Shown: positions 1 to 11,460 of the stretch, one piece after another
How the letters are laid out: every line of letters starts with the position of its first letter
Numbering within the stretch: the first letter of the stretch is position 1
Source of the DNA: Triangularia verruculosa
Taxonomy: Eukaryota > Ascomycota > Sordariomycetes > Sordariales > Podosporaceae
NCBI GenBank assembly: GCA_033296885.1
Contig: MU864011.1
Coordinates: forward strand, 27,005 to 91,004
Reading direction: 5' to 3'
DNA: 64,000 nt
The notes under the pieces: generated by a model
Database searches by the model: none
The model's input: the letters and a program-made list of their open reading frames with translations, nothing else
What the model was told of the DNA's origin: nothing
Position numbers and translations under genes: made by a program

Positions 1-682
1 GACTTGGACTTTCAAAAAGGCGGGACCGTGGAAGCGACGGTAGATCTCGTGATCCGTAATGTCGTTGGCAAGGTGACCCTGGTACTCATCGAAAAGGTGA
101 GCACTCAGCGACTTGTTGGACCCGTCGTCAAACGACAAAAGACCATCTTCGGCAGGAAGCAAGGGGAGGCCGCCAGATGGCATGCCAAACTCCCAGCCTG
201 AATCCCTGTTGGGCCGATACTGAATCGGCTCTTCAAACACGGCCGTGACGGTGTGTTTTTGACTCCACAAGATGCTGCGTATGGCAGGATCTTGCATCAA
301 CCTCGAGAAGGACGGGTCGGAATTGACCTCGCAAATCGTGCATGACACTGATGAGCGCGTCCTTGTCGACGGCGTTCTTGCTGATAGGCTGAAAGGCCAA
401 CACAGCAGAAAAGACCGGGTTTTGGGCTGTGTGAAGCCGGTTGACAAAGTCCTCGCGGCTCACATTGCTCAGGAACGATATCATGTGTCGAACCACAGCC
501 ACAAACGTGATCAGACCAGAAGCAGCAGGCTGGCTCTGGCGAGCGTAGACCATGCTATCTGGGTGAAATGCCCAAAAGGCAAAAGCCTGGCGGCTGCCGA
601 CATCGGCGAGCTCGCTCGACTTTGGCCCAGGGGGCGCGTTCTGACGCGAATCAGAGGGCACTTGGCCACGCGAATCGGCCAT
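1..682 (-). pseudogene. Frameshifted member of an unknown gene family (paralogue of 11461-12564), cut off by the window edge
   Basis: The ATG at 682 opens a protein with an FAFWAFHPDS motif that aligns with the start of the protein at 12564 (FVFWAFHKGS). The likeness continues to about position 345. Beyond that the matching residues (LWSQKHTVTAVFEEP against FWSQLHTLTAVFESP) lie in another frame, which stays open to base 1. The first frame runs into a stop at 233. The break lies between about 310 and 345 and there are no convincing splice signals, so I read it as a frameshift or a sequencing error. I do not recognise any domain and the function is unknown. The 3' end lies outside the window. 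Confidence 0.55.
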
Positions 683-2332
683 TGTGAAAATCGACAAGTA
701 CGTTGAACGACTTGACGATTGAAGTTGAATTAATTGAAGATTCAGGGCAAAAGAGATTGGGTTGTACCCGATGAATTTTGGTGGTGGAAAAGTTGTGGAT
801 GAATGAATTTGGCCGAGGGAAAATTTTCAAAGATAATCAGGGCTGGCAAGGTCCCAAATAACTGCAAAGACAGGAGCAAACAGTGCGCTGGTCGCAGTGG
901 TTCCTGAATTCAAAGGAAGGCGCAAACACCGAAAGTGGGTCCAATTTGCACATTCATTAGCCAATCCATCTTGTGCTGGGCGCAAGGCGCATGGGACTCG
1001 ACAGGGGTTCTCATGGGATTACTTTGAGGTTCTGAATATCTTCACGCTTATGGTCTCAGTCTTGTGTTTACACTGATGTTTAAACGGAAACTATTGGTCA
1101 GGAATGGCCTCTTGGCAGACGGCTAGTACTAATTTAGCGGATTGACTCGGGCTGCATGTCAGACATCGTTGCTTGTAATCATCTTGACAAACCACCAAGC
1201 GTGGGAATACCGTTGATGTCGAGAGTCCCTTCTTCCTTAAATACCTCTATATAAAACCGTGGGGAGATGAACAACCTAAATCAAGGGTCTGATGGGAATG
1301 TCGGTGCTTGAGCTTTCTACAGAAGGTCTGGATTCAGAGACCAGACGCCATCAATCTCCTTGGAAACAGATGCAAAATGCAGAGATTCCTCGCCACTAGC
1401 CTGAGGTACCTAACTACCAACCTACCATAATCTCCCTGAAGCCGTGAAACAGCCAGAGTATCCCACAAACCTATGGATGCCCGGCCAATGATTCTAGCTT
1501 GTTCCCAGCCCATGAAATGCCACCTCCCAACTCCTTCCGCTCATATTGGTCTTTCTCCCGGCCGGAAAGGGAACAGACTGCCCAAGAATTGCCGCTGATC
1601 ATCTCGTCTCTGAGACGCCCGGGCATCCTGTTGTTATATTTCCCTCTCTTCCAATGGCCCCAGTTCTCGCATTCTTAATTCTCTTCTCTGTGCCGAACAC
1701 CTTCCCACTGACACCAGTTTCTCGTACCTAGGTAGGTAGGTATTCTTGGTCTTCTTCTCTGTGTCTTTGTCCCACATCAATTTTACGTATTTCCAGCCTT
1801 TTTCTGTCGGGCTGCCAGACTCTGTGTTGATAGCGTATTCCTCTTGCCATATTCGTACTCCTTAGTCTTCTCATGCTCTTGTTCTTGATCCCTGGTTTGT
1901 TTATCAACCTGCATCCCCCCGTCGCATCCACACCAATTTGTCCTCCTTCACGGCCTTGTCTGCGTAACCAGATTGGGAAGCTCTCTTCTAACAAAATGGA
2001 TGACATTGACGGCACCAGACGCTCTGGCCTCCAACGGTCTTATATGATTCATTGATATAATGGCAGTAGGTGGCATGGAATGCAAAGATCTTCGCTATGC
2101 CACATAGCCAACAAGAGAGGTGACACTCACAAAGACTTGATATGATATTGCATACAAACAGCGTGCCCTTCCACGGCCCACCAGACGAATGTGCGATGTA
2201 TTCCAAATATCCCCAATATAGTTGTCATATTCCGACTCGAGATATCCCCCAAAAGACTTCTGCCTCCACAACACAGTTATCGGGATATAGGTATCTGGTA
2301 TTCGGAACGCGGTCGAGTCTCGCCAGAGCTTG
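683..2332. other. Intergenic, no supported gene
   Basis: All open frames here are short and overlapping, with no recognisable protein. A CTATATAAAA stretch sits at about 1248-1257, but no gene follows it on the plus strand. Runs of TAGGTAGG near 1728-1742 are simple sequence. Confidence 0.5.
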
Positions 2333-2660
2333 GGGTCATCGAGGGGGGTCATCGAGGGGGGTCATCGAGGGGGGTCATCGAGGGGGGTCATCGAGGGGGG
2401 TCATCGAGGGGGGTCATCGAGAGGTTGTCGAGAGAGGTTGTCGAGAGAGGTTGTCGAGAGAGGTTGTCGAGAGAGGCCGTCGATAGGGGTTGTCGATGGG
2501 GTCATCGACGGAGGGTATCGACGGAAGGTATGGACGGAAGGTATCGAGGGGGGTCATCGAGGGATTGGTGATCGAGGGGTCATCGAGGGGGGTCATCGAG
2601 AGAGGTTGTCGAGAGAGATCGTCAGTGGAGGTGGTCGAGGAAGAGCGTCGGTAGAGAGTG
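2333..2660. repeat. G-rich 13-bp minisatellite
   Basis: About seven near-perfect copies of a 13-base unit (GGGGGGTCATCGA) start at about 2333. They grade into a sister unit (GAGAGGTTGTCGA) repeated about four times, then into degenerate copies to about 2660. Because 13 is not a multiple of three, the array gives Arg/Gly/Ser/His-rich frames in all plus-strand phases. These are artefacts of the repeat and not genes. Confidence 0.85.
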
Positions 2661-3832
2661 TCGGCAGAGATCAAAATACCTTAGGGACCGTCGGTTGAAG
2701 GCGTGGATGGAGGCTGTGGAAAGCGGCGGTAGATGATGGAGGGCAGTTGATGGATAGCAGAAAACAGGGATTCGTGAGAGAGAGGGCCTGTCAAGGTCAC
2801 TCAATGTAACCAGTCTGCAATCATCAGCTGGTGGCAGAAAGGGCAGAGAGTGGGCTGCGGTCTTGATTGGTCAAAATGGGGCGTCAATGTGACCAGGGTG
2901 AAAAAGAGCAGTCAACTCCAGGATTCTGGCATCGAAAGTGAGACTCCTGTTGGAAGGCCTCGGGAGAGCATTCACCACAACCCTTGTGACGAGCCCCGGC
3001 GAGAGACCCCTCCACTGAATCACTGTGCCCTCTGTCAACAACCCCTCCATCAACACCCCGCCGTCAAGAGCACCACCGTCAAGATTGAGCACCCCAGTAA
3101 AGATCGAGCCCTCCCAGTGAGACCCCCGTCACTTGACAATCTCCAGTCTCCAGCCGCCGTCAAACAAGCCCGCAGCGTGACCCTGGGGGACCCCTTTGTG
3201 AAATTACCAGGTTTGTGCTCATTGCGTTCACTCCCTTACGGTGCATTCGCTGAAAACAAACAAAGCACCCGTTACAGTACATTCTCTGAGAACAAACAAA
3301 GCCGTCGGTATCCCCCTCAGTTGTGATATGTCAATCATCCAAACTCGATGCTTTACCAGCATTCCACCCGTTACTGTTCTCCGTACAGAGTACCTAGGTA
3401 AATTGCCTGTCCATGATCATCATTGTTGAAGTTCCTCGCTAATAGTGAGCAAACAGGAGCTACGGACTTAACGATCTGATCCATACCTCTCGAAAGACCT
3501 TTTCTTCCATTGCCCCGGTGACTGAGCACCACAAACAAGCACATCATGGACAGAAAAGCGGGTGTGGATTCTCTTTGCTGCTTCCCATCGCAGCAAGCCC
3601 TGATTCCGCGGTGGAATAGAACAGCATACCAGCACAACAGGATTCCTTCTTTGGCACCATTATGGCAGATCGACACAACAATGCAGAGTTCAGATGGCAT
3701 TCTACAGTCAAAGAAGGCCGACTGGACGGTCTGTATGGGCAAGAAGCCCTGGGCCTGGAACAGATGGTGTGATTCTTTGTAGGTACCGTTACTGGGAAGC
3801 TGGTGTCCAAATGCTACTCCCACGACGCACAC
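2661..3832. other. Intergenic, no supported gene
   Basis: No recognisable coding sequence. Two imperfect copies of a roughly 26-base motif containing GAAAACAAACAAAG lie at about 3240-3300. Short frames on both strands give no family likeness. Confidence 0.4.
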
Positions 3833-3892
3833 TTTTTTTCCATATCACAGCTAACCCGAAGCCCTAACCGCTAACCCGAATCCCTAACCGGC
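3833..3892 (+). repeat. Telomere-like inverted repeat, left arm
   Basis: The motif reads CATATCACAGCTAACCCGAA followed by GCCCTAACCG and a second CTAACCCGAATCCCTAACC. An inverted copy lies at 9955-10015, and the similarity covers about 50 bases including the flank TTTTCCATAYCACAG. The core resembles degenerate CCCTAA telomere units separated by GAAG/GAAT. The arms face each other across about 6.1 kb. Confidence 0.6.
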
Positions 3893-5904
3893 GGGGACAA
3901 GTTCAAGTCTGGGACCTTAGTGAGCCCATCATGTTCTAATGAATGGCGCTTGTCAAGTCTTCAGTGTTTGATAGGTACCTATGTGATTTCGTAGAGGCGT
4001 GCTAAAGTCGAATGGATTGGAATTCTTTTACTATTGAAATATCAGGTAAAACCAAGTGAAGAATCAGAACAGAGCTCCTCAGGCCAGAAGGCTTAAAGTC
4101 ATAGCACCGCGCTGACGTTAAACGCTCCTCCTTCCAGGAGATCAGACGCTCTACCCATTCTTATCTGGCTCACGGTGACGATCAAGATACTGAAGCCCAC
4201 CAAGGTCGCCTAGCCTCTGTTCAGCAGACTCTGAGCCGTCTTGACACTGACGAAAACACAAGCTGACTCCTTCCGAGCACTATACTATATGCTCCTGACT
4301 TCACTTGCTGTGCGGCACATTGCGTTGCTCACCATCTCTTTACATGGTTTGTTGTGACAAAGTCAGGGGTCTATCAGAACAAAGAGTTTCCTTCACATCT
4401 TTTGCACCGAGTCAGCGCTGATTGGTGACACATCTATGCCAAGCGGTCACTCCTAAGTAATATCCGCCCCCCACACATCATGACGCAAGCAAGGATGGCA
4501 CTAACCGCTTTAAGACAAGAGTCAGGGGTATTTTTGTCACATTGTCATACTCGACCACGGTTCTTTCTGTACCAGTATTGAAGTCATAGACCAGCACAGG
4601 CACATCGGATAAGTCCCATCTCCTATCCGCATTATATAAATCGCCAACTCTCATATACATCTTGAAGATAACCGCGCTTCATCGCCTGAAACACCGTACT
4701 GGTTCAAGTTAAGCCAAGAAACCACCACGAGATGGTTGTATCTCTACACCAGCACCCGCCATCGAGCCCTGCGTGGGCTACCAGCCACGCGGTCCTCACG
4801 AAGGATCCGTGACGAGAGTCCTGAGCCGTTTGTAATAGTATCTGACGATGGTGATGCTCCGGAGCGCTAAATAGTGGGTTAAGTTAATGATGTAAATCAC
4901 CGAGACACAGAACACAACTGGGTTGTGGGTCTTTGGTCTCATCTGCCGTTAGAATACGGAGATTTGATGGCAACAGACCCTCTCAGACCAGAAGTTCTCC
5001 CCGACCTGACAATCCTCTGAGATATGGGCGTCATACATACAGTTATACAAACGCGTAACGAACCTAGAAGTTTCCTAGAATTACACATAGCGATAAAGAG
5101 ACGTTGTGGCATCGAGCAGAAGCAGCCATCTTGATGCTGACTGAACAAAAGAAAATATTGCCAAGAGAGTGCGGGCCATAAACATTGACATCATCTAAGA
5201 AAGCTCTGCAAATCCCAGCTACAACACAAGACGAAGGACACCGTGTTCAAGCAACTTATCATCCGTACCCCCTGCCATGGCTTTTTCCCCCATCAACTTT
5301 CTTTTCACTCTCATGGCTCGTTGACTTGAATCCGTCAGAGGGCAAGATGTAACCAAAATCAAGAGGGGCAACAGAAGTGTTTATTTTGCGTTGTTTCTTC
5401 CAGAACTATCATGCCCAGCAATTATCACATGTACACATCCACTGAAACCCGCACATTTTCAAGTTCATTGGGACGGCTGGGCTGGTTCGTTCCCTTGCCA
5501 ATCGAAAGCTTCCCTCACCGTCATGTTGAGTCTGGAACCCACGCAGTTGTATTGATTAAACAAAATAAAAGGTTCAAAAGGAGCGTACAGAACCATATGC
5601 CTCCAGAATATCTCATCCACCGGTCAGATCCATGCCCCAAATGCTAAAAGATGTGGTTATGAGGCTTGATTAACTAGCTAAGAGTACTGGACACAGATGG
5701 GGTGATGGCTGAATATATGCTCAGTGACCTTCTGACACCCCTGAATACCCCTGAGACCCAGCCTGTTCTTCAGCACCAAGCTCCCTGCTCCTTGGCCTGC
5801 ATGTAACCCCTTGGATATCACCTCAGTCAACTGCTCCATCGAGCTTTGCCGTGATATTTTGAATCCCTTCCTACTCCACACATCAGCCTTCGCAGGGGTA
5901 GTTC
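3893..5904. other. Intergenic, no supported gene
   Basis: Only short unrelated frames on both strands; none resembles a known protein and none is supported by splice signals. I see no RNA gene here. Confidence 0.4.
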
Positions 5905-7770
5905 CGTCGACAGTGATGGAGCTAGGCGAACCTGAACGGCTGCGCTGGGTACGGTTGCTACGACGCTGTGCTGGCTGCGCCTGCTTGAAGACGAGGACCT
6001 GGAGTCATTTCCCCGTCTATGATATCACCCATGACAAGCGCGATTAATGGGCATGGTGATGGTGCATACGCCGGTGACGATGGAAAGTCTCTGGAATTTG
6101 TTATCGATGGAAGGAAGAAAACCTAGCAAAGAGTTCAAGTCAGGCTAGGGATAACCGGGCTCATTACGGGAACCCGGATGTTCTTGCATTGGCTAAAGTC
6201 AAGCTGATCAATCGTTGAACTCAGTTTCGACCCATAACGGGCGGTTGGCTAGGCATAGTGGCGGTCGACATATCAAGCGTGGATACCGCGGTGACGATTG
6301 AAGTGTCCGGAATCTGCTGTTGATGAATAAAAGAGAACTTGGCGAAAGGTCCAGGACTTCGGATGATAGGGACCATGACGGGGGCTAGTACGGGGGCTAG
6401 TACGGGGGCCATGACAGGGACTCAGTGTTGTACGTCTTGGACTGGCGCCAGTCAACCTGGAAACTAATCAGTCCTTTGAATTCGGTTTCGGTCATCGCAT
6501 CCATGACGGGCGGTCGATATATCGATGGTCGGCACCACCTCGGTGACGGTTTGGTGTGTCCGAGATCTGTTGTCGATGAAAAGGATCAACAGTTCGCAAA
6601 CAGTTTAGGCGGAGGATGACCCCTGAAAGCCTGGGGGCTCAATTCGATAAGTCAGCTCCAATGTACACGCTGTGCCGTCCGAGCTCCCCTTGCCAGTTGC
6701 ATTGTTTTCTCCAGTTCACAATGGAACTCGGCTGTGCTGGGTGCGGTTGCTTGCTGTGCTGGTTGTGCTGCCCGTGCTGGCCGCGCCTGCTAGAGGGTGA
6801 TGACTTGGAGCTGGCATAGCTGAAATTGGTTCTGCCCATTGGTACCGTTGAGACTTTCCGTGCTTGCACCGCGCTGATTACCGTACTGTTGGCACGGCAT
6901 GGGTCCCTCGACGGTTGAGAGGCTGCAGACAGTTGCCAGCCTTGCACTTGCCAATGGCCGGGTTGATGGGCTTGTGATGGACCGCGAGTTTACTGATGGG
7001 AATAGCTTTCCGACGTTGTCCCCTCCCTCGCACCATCCAGTTCCCTTCAACTGGGTTGCGCCCCTGTGAAGAAGATTAGATTCAGAAACAGGCAGCGCTT
7101 CCCAGCAACTATCACACCCTTCTTCCTCTCCAGTGATACGAAGGGGGTGCTCAGTAGGTAGGCTCTGAGGTCGAGTGGGTTCATCAGCCACACACAACCA
7201 GGACAGTTGAGCCATCCAACATTCCAGCAAGTTGAGCTGCCTCCCCTTTGTGCATAAAGAGGCCAAATAGCTCAGAGGGTAATAAACATTTTGAACCTGG
7301 AAAGGTTCACCGTCGCTCTCGATCAACCGTTGGATAATTCTCTGGATGGCGTAGTTCCAAAGATGAAGGAGGTTGAGACCCATGATTTCGACGGCAGCGT
7401 GTTGTGCTACAGAAGTTGATTATTTGGTTGGAAGAATGGATTCACTGGCAGGACTTGGAGTCGAAGGGTTTCTTCCTGGAGTGTCGGGGATGGATCGGAG
7501 ATCTTCGCCGTCGGGAACAGAGGAGGACGGGCCCCATTGACAGAAAACCCTGTTGGAGAGGTTGGGATCGAAAAAGTGGCTTTTGATAATCCTGTCCTGG
7601 GGATAGTTGAAGACCTCAGTTTCTCCTGCTTCTGTTCTTATTCTCTTTGGCTTCTCGTCCCGCTCATTGACGGGTTGGTGTGTCTGGGATTTGTTGTTGA
7701 TGCAAAAGAAGGCTTGCAAAGAGTTCAGCCTGGAGATGACCCATGGAAGCCGTGGGATTCAGTCTGATCC
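5905..7770. repeat. Degenerate local duplication array
   Basis: Four diverged copies of a roughly 100-base motif lie at about 6065-6160, 6285-6420, 6540-6640 and 7665-7770. Each contains a version of GGTGACG...GTGTCYGRRATYTGTTGTYGATG. A second motif rich in GCTGTGCTGG occurs at about 5935-6005 and 6725-6820. On the minus strand the motif can encode HQQQIPDT-like residues, but the copies contain stops and change frame, so this looks like a decayed repeated exon or element. Confidence 0.45.
6790..7383 (-). CDS. Hypothetical protein (weak)
   Basis: This is a 197-codon open frame whose first ~95 residues (beginning MGLNLLHLWNYAIQRIIQRL) have ordinary protein-like composition. The rest overlaps the degenerate repeat array. 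No domain is recognised and no introns could be placed. It may be a decayed exon and not a gene. Confidence 0.2.
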   Translation of the reverse strand: MGLNLLHLWNYAIQRIIQRLIESDGEPFQVQNVYYPLSYLASLCTKGRQLNLLECWMAQLSWLCVADEPTRPQSLPTEHPLRITGEEEGCDSCWEALPVSESNLLHRGATQLKGTGWCEGGDNVGKLFPSVNSRSITSPSTRPLASARLATVCSLSTVEGPMPCQQYGNQRGASTESLNGTNGQNQFQLCQLQVITL

Positions 7771-8111
7771 TTCGGCGCCAATACTGCACCACCCTCGGCG
7801 TTCTTTCTTCGCTCGCAAGCCTCCTTTTTCAGCCGCATGGCTTTCTCATGTTCACAAAGGACCTCGGCTGGGCGCATCGGCTGCTCCTGTTGATGGGAGC
7901 TCGACCCATCTTGGCTGGAATGTCTCCAAGTAGGCACCTGGTGCAGGAGTGTAGGATGTTCTTCGAGTGGCGGGGCTCTGTGTGATATCCAGCCAAAAGA
8001 TGGGGTCTGGGATCTTCAACGCCTCTTTCCATTGACCAGCTGCTCTTCTTCTCCCGTTCTCTCTCTGTTCGTCTGTCATCTGGTCAGCCATGAGTTACTC
8101 CGCGCCCTGTT

Positions 8112-8663
8112 CTATTTGAAAGTGCTTACCGGCGCAAAAGTCAGGCAAGGCCGACCATTGTTGGTGGATATCCTTGCGGCGGCGTCCTCTTTTCCTTTGT
8201 AGATTCGCATCAAAGGGCACTGCCTCTGCCCGTTGACGCCGTGTATGTAGTCTCCCGCTCCAATATTTTCCAAAACCCGTGTTTGTGTGTTGTGTCTTAT
8301 CTTCCGATCCATGTTATCTCGGCTCCTGACTCGTGTCAGATCGGCTTGAATGCGAGGGGGTTTCGACGGAGGAGGTGGGTTTCGACGGGGCTCGTGGCTC
8401 GGTAGAACTCGACGAATGAGGGGGTTTCGGCGGAAGAGGGTTTCAAGGGAGGAGGGGGTTTCGACGGCGGTTCGTTCGTTCGGAGGTATCTTGAAGAAGA
8501 TTTGTTGAGAGGAAGCACTTGACGGTGGTTTGTTGAGAGAAGGAGGAAGAGGAATCTCGACGGCGGTTTGTTGAGAGAAGGAGGAGGAATCTCGACGGCG
8601 GTTCGTTCGCAAGAGGTCGTGGATGCTCGATGCAATTCGCTTGGAAGTTGACGGGGTTTTCAA
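8112..8663 (-). CDS. Hypothetical Pro/Ser/Arg-rich protein (weak)
   Basis: A 183-codon frame starts at 8663. Its N-terminal half is built from repeats of a TTCGACGG/CTCGACGG-containing unit, giving NRR and TAVEIP-like repeats. The C-terminal 65 residues from MDRKIRHNTQTRV are non-repetitive. Function is unknown, and the repeated half suggests the frame could be incidental. Confidence 0.2.
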   Translation of the reverse strand: MKTPSTSKRIASSIHDLLRTNRRRDSSSFSQQTAVEIPLPPSLNKPPSSASSQQIFFKIPPNERTAVETPSSLETLFRRNPLIRRVLPSHEPRRNPPPPSKPPRIQADLTRVRSRDNMDRKIRHNTQTRVLENIGAGDYIHGVNGQRQCPLMRIYKGKEDAAARISTNNGRPCLTFAPVSTFK

Positions 8664-9074
8664 CTAACCGGAGACGGGGGTCGCCTCTCTTGATGGATAA
8701 AAGTTAGCTGTAGTCGATCAAAAATGTTGCGGGATATCCACTGTGGTTGCTGCTCAGAGAGCTCGAGAGTATGCGGTCTGCGGTCGCCTCTAATGCGGTA
8801 GGCAACAAAATTGAGGGTGCCATGCCCTTGGGCGTCGAATTGTTGATAGGGAGCTGCAGTTTCGGCGGTTTTCATCCCGCTGTGGATGGGGAGACGGCCT
8901 GGACCTAGTCCCTGTCGCCATCGACAGCCTGGAGAAAGCGGGGATAGGCATCTGGCCTAAGTTGTGGGGACGCGTTGTGGGAGATGTAACAGGGCACTGC
9001 TCTTGGTCCAGGCAGAGATCAGCCATCCCAGTGATTGACTCCCCAGCAACCCATCAGTGCTGCACTTCGTCAGA

Positions 9075-9550
9075 GCCTGTAGCTTGCTCCCGCTTTTGAC
9101 ACGACATGACGCCCGCCACCAGCTTCGAGGCCTCAACAATACCAGCACTCGTCACTGCTGCGCAGGGCAGTACCGCCAATGATCTCGGTCTGCTGAGCCC
9201 CTAAAGCGCAAGTCCGACTCTACAAACCTTCCATGCTAACAGCTGATCGTCTTCCAGATGCCATAGACACGCGTCCAATCTTTTCGACTACCAGCCAGCG
9301 TCGACAACCCTCCTCAAGATCCCCTTCGTTAAACACCGAGCACCACGAGCCCCCGAATATCCCAATGCCTGATTTCCAACCGCGGCTCAGGGACATACAA
9401 TCAAGAGATGGGATGCTATGGGCTGAGGTACAACGGTGGCATACGAGAACCTATCGGTCTGCAAGATTGGGACAAAGATACAGGAGGGCGGAGTTCAGAT
9501 TCTAAGAAGGCCCTTGCATGCTGGAAGAAAACGCGGGCATCTCATCCTGA
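9075..9550 (+). repeat. Duplicated segment, copy 1 (partner at 18540-19035)
   Basis: The segment aligns over its length with 18540-19035: both share TTTGACACGACATG near the start, CCTTCCATGCTAAC, AACACCGAGCACCACGAGCC, and TATCGGTCTGCAAGA near the end. The shared protein-level signal is GMLWxxVQRxH followed by YRSARL. At the ATGCCA(C/T)AGACAC position this copy has TAG where copy 2 has CAG, a C-to-T change in a CpA context. It looks like a decayed paralogous exon of an unknown family. Confidence 0.6.
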
Positions 9551-9954
9551 CCGCTCACTTGCCAGTCTAAATAGTGTGAGCTCATCCTCGCAGATATCTG
9601 GAATGACTCGAGGCTGGAGTGTGGAATCAATATTGCTGTGTCTTGCGCCGCATCTGGGGATTTTGTTTGCATGACTGTAACCATTTTTGATGTGTCTGAA
9701 TAAGGATTGCACAGTACCCGTTGGTGTCTCTCTAGCTTAGACAGGTAGCATTGGAAGAATAGAAACAAAACCACGCTGCCCCTGACTTTGGACTGGGTAT
9801 GTCAGGGGCGGCTGTTGGTTACCTAACCTACATAGTTAAGGAGCTTCGTAAACCAGATCCATTTGTCAACATTAACTGTACGGCCACATTACAATATCCC
9901 GTAAAGGACTCGCGTTATCGCAACCAAACTCTCATACATGAGTCTCTCGTCCAC

Positions 9955-10015
9955 GGGTTAGGGCTTCGGGTTAGCGGTTAGGGATTCGGGTTAGCTGTGG
10001 TATGGAAAAGAGGTT
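9955..10015 (-). repeat. Telomere-like inverted repeat, right arm
   Basis: The motif reads GGGTTAGGGCTTCGGGTTAG then CGGTTAGGGATTCGGGTTAGCTGTGG. It is the inverted counterpart of 3833-3892, with the order of the GAAG and GAAT spacers exchanged. Similarity extends outward through TATGGAAAAGAG. See the left arm. Confidence 0.6.
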
Positions 10016-10337
10016 GGGGAACTTGTATTTTATTGCGGTGAGTACTAAAACCATCACAGTCTAAGATCAACAATGACAGCCTGGTTGTTGATGACTGAAT
10101 ACTTCTTCGGCTCTGAGAAACAGACACGCAGAGCCAATAGTGGCGCCAAAGATCAGCATGCGGCTGGTAAGAGGATATTGAGGGGCTCTGTCAGTCATGT
10201 TGCGGTGTGTTTGGCGATGGTTTCGAGGGCGGCTGGTGCGGAGGCTATTGACGGCAGGAAGGGCTGTGATGCAGGGGTTCCAGTGGTGCCCAATTGCCAC
10301 GCGCAGGGGTAGTGGACGAGTGTCTCGCCGGCAGGGC

Positions 10338-11162
10338 TCAGCAGGGGTCTGCAGCGGTTGTTGATACCCGTGCATATTTTGCATGTAGGTCAAAGACTGT
10401 CTGTTCGGGCGACCTTGGCGGCAAGGAGCGTGCCGCTCCGCCGGGAACTCCTGTGGGCGATCCTGCTGCCGTCTGAGGCCTCTCGGATAACACCACTCGA
10501 TCCGGTGAAGGAGTTTGAAGGGGACGAGGTCTTGGTGGCCCTATCCTCACCAGCGTATTACGGTGCTCGGCGAAGATCTGGTCTTCGACGCGAGGACTAC
10601 ACTGTCTGTACGGCCTCTGACCAACAAACTCTCTCACCGCAAAAGGTCTCAAACTCGGCAGTCTTCCGGGTGTCTGTGTATCGGGCAGACTACTCGCCGG
10701 CGGCTCAACAATTTCCCCTGGCTCTAGACTGCCGTCGCCATCCTCAATCGAGTCATCGTGTGGACCACTGTCCTTCTGGTTTTGAGAATCCTCTATGACT
10801 TGGGAATCCTCGATGTCTTGGGAATCCTCAATGTCCGGGAAATCCTCGATGTCGTCATTGGGCATTGGACCATCGCTCAGGAGGTCGTTATCTCCAAAGT
10901 CGGGCGGCGCGCGAGTGCGCTTCAGCTGTTTCGGTTCCCGCGGCGGCATTTTCTTGGCCTTCAGCATGATGCTATTTTGGTGTCAGTATCAGAAACTCAA
11001 GAGGGATGGGGAGGAATTGCCTTACAACAATGAAATTACGTCGATGGCGATGGTCGTTGTTCGTTTGTGAGTTGTAGTAGGAATCGTTTGTTCGGGTTGA
11101 TCCAGTGCGTTGGACTGCAATCTTGCAGGCCCTGTCAAAGTCGGCCAATTACGATGCTGCAT
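10338..11162 (-). CDS. Hypothetical acidic protein with IEDSQ repeats, two exons
   Basis: The proposed exons are 11026-11162 and 10338-10971, totalling 257 codons. The 54-base intron has a GTAAGG donor, a TACTGAC branch point and an AATAG acceptor, and the phase is kept. The protein has a basic start to exon 2 (KPREPKQLKRTRAPP-like), then an acidic tract with repeated DIEDSQ/VIEDSQ units, then a Pro/Arg-rich tail. No known domain is seen. It could be an intrinsically disordered nuclear protein, but that is inference from composition. The first exon is the less certain part. Confidence 0.4.
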
Positions 11163-11460
11163 TTTGCTGCGGGTGTCCTGAAATGGAAATGTCAATCTCC
11201 ACACAAGCCGGGTTACAGGGGGTTCAGGAGGCAAGAACAAAACATGTCACATCACACTTCACACATTGCATTGGGTCAAATGGGCACAAAGAGAATAATT
11301 ACTTCATTGTGAAATAAAAAAATGATAACGCTCTGTAACTGACGGTAGGACCTTCAATCGAATCCTCCGACCGCTTTTCCCGCATAGCCTTTGGGCTGAG
11401 GATTTGGTTCCGTCAGCTTCCTCTCGATATCTTCCAAGACTTGCACCATAACCTCCTCCT

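Noticed and set aside
2333..2660. Possible CRISPR array
   Set aside because: The units are contiguous with no unique spacers, and the genome is fungal.
2142..2698. Three overlapping plus-strand frames with RGG/GGH/SRGV repeats
   Set aside because: They are the three phases of the 13-base minisatellite and have no independent support.
3833..3892. True chromosome end (telomere)
   Set aside because: Only a few degenerate CCCTAA-like units, interrupted by GAAG/GAAT, and sequence continues on both sides.
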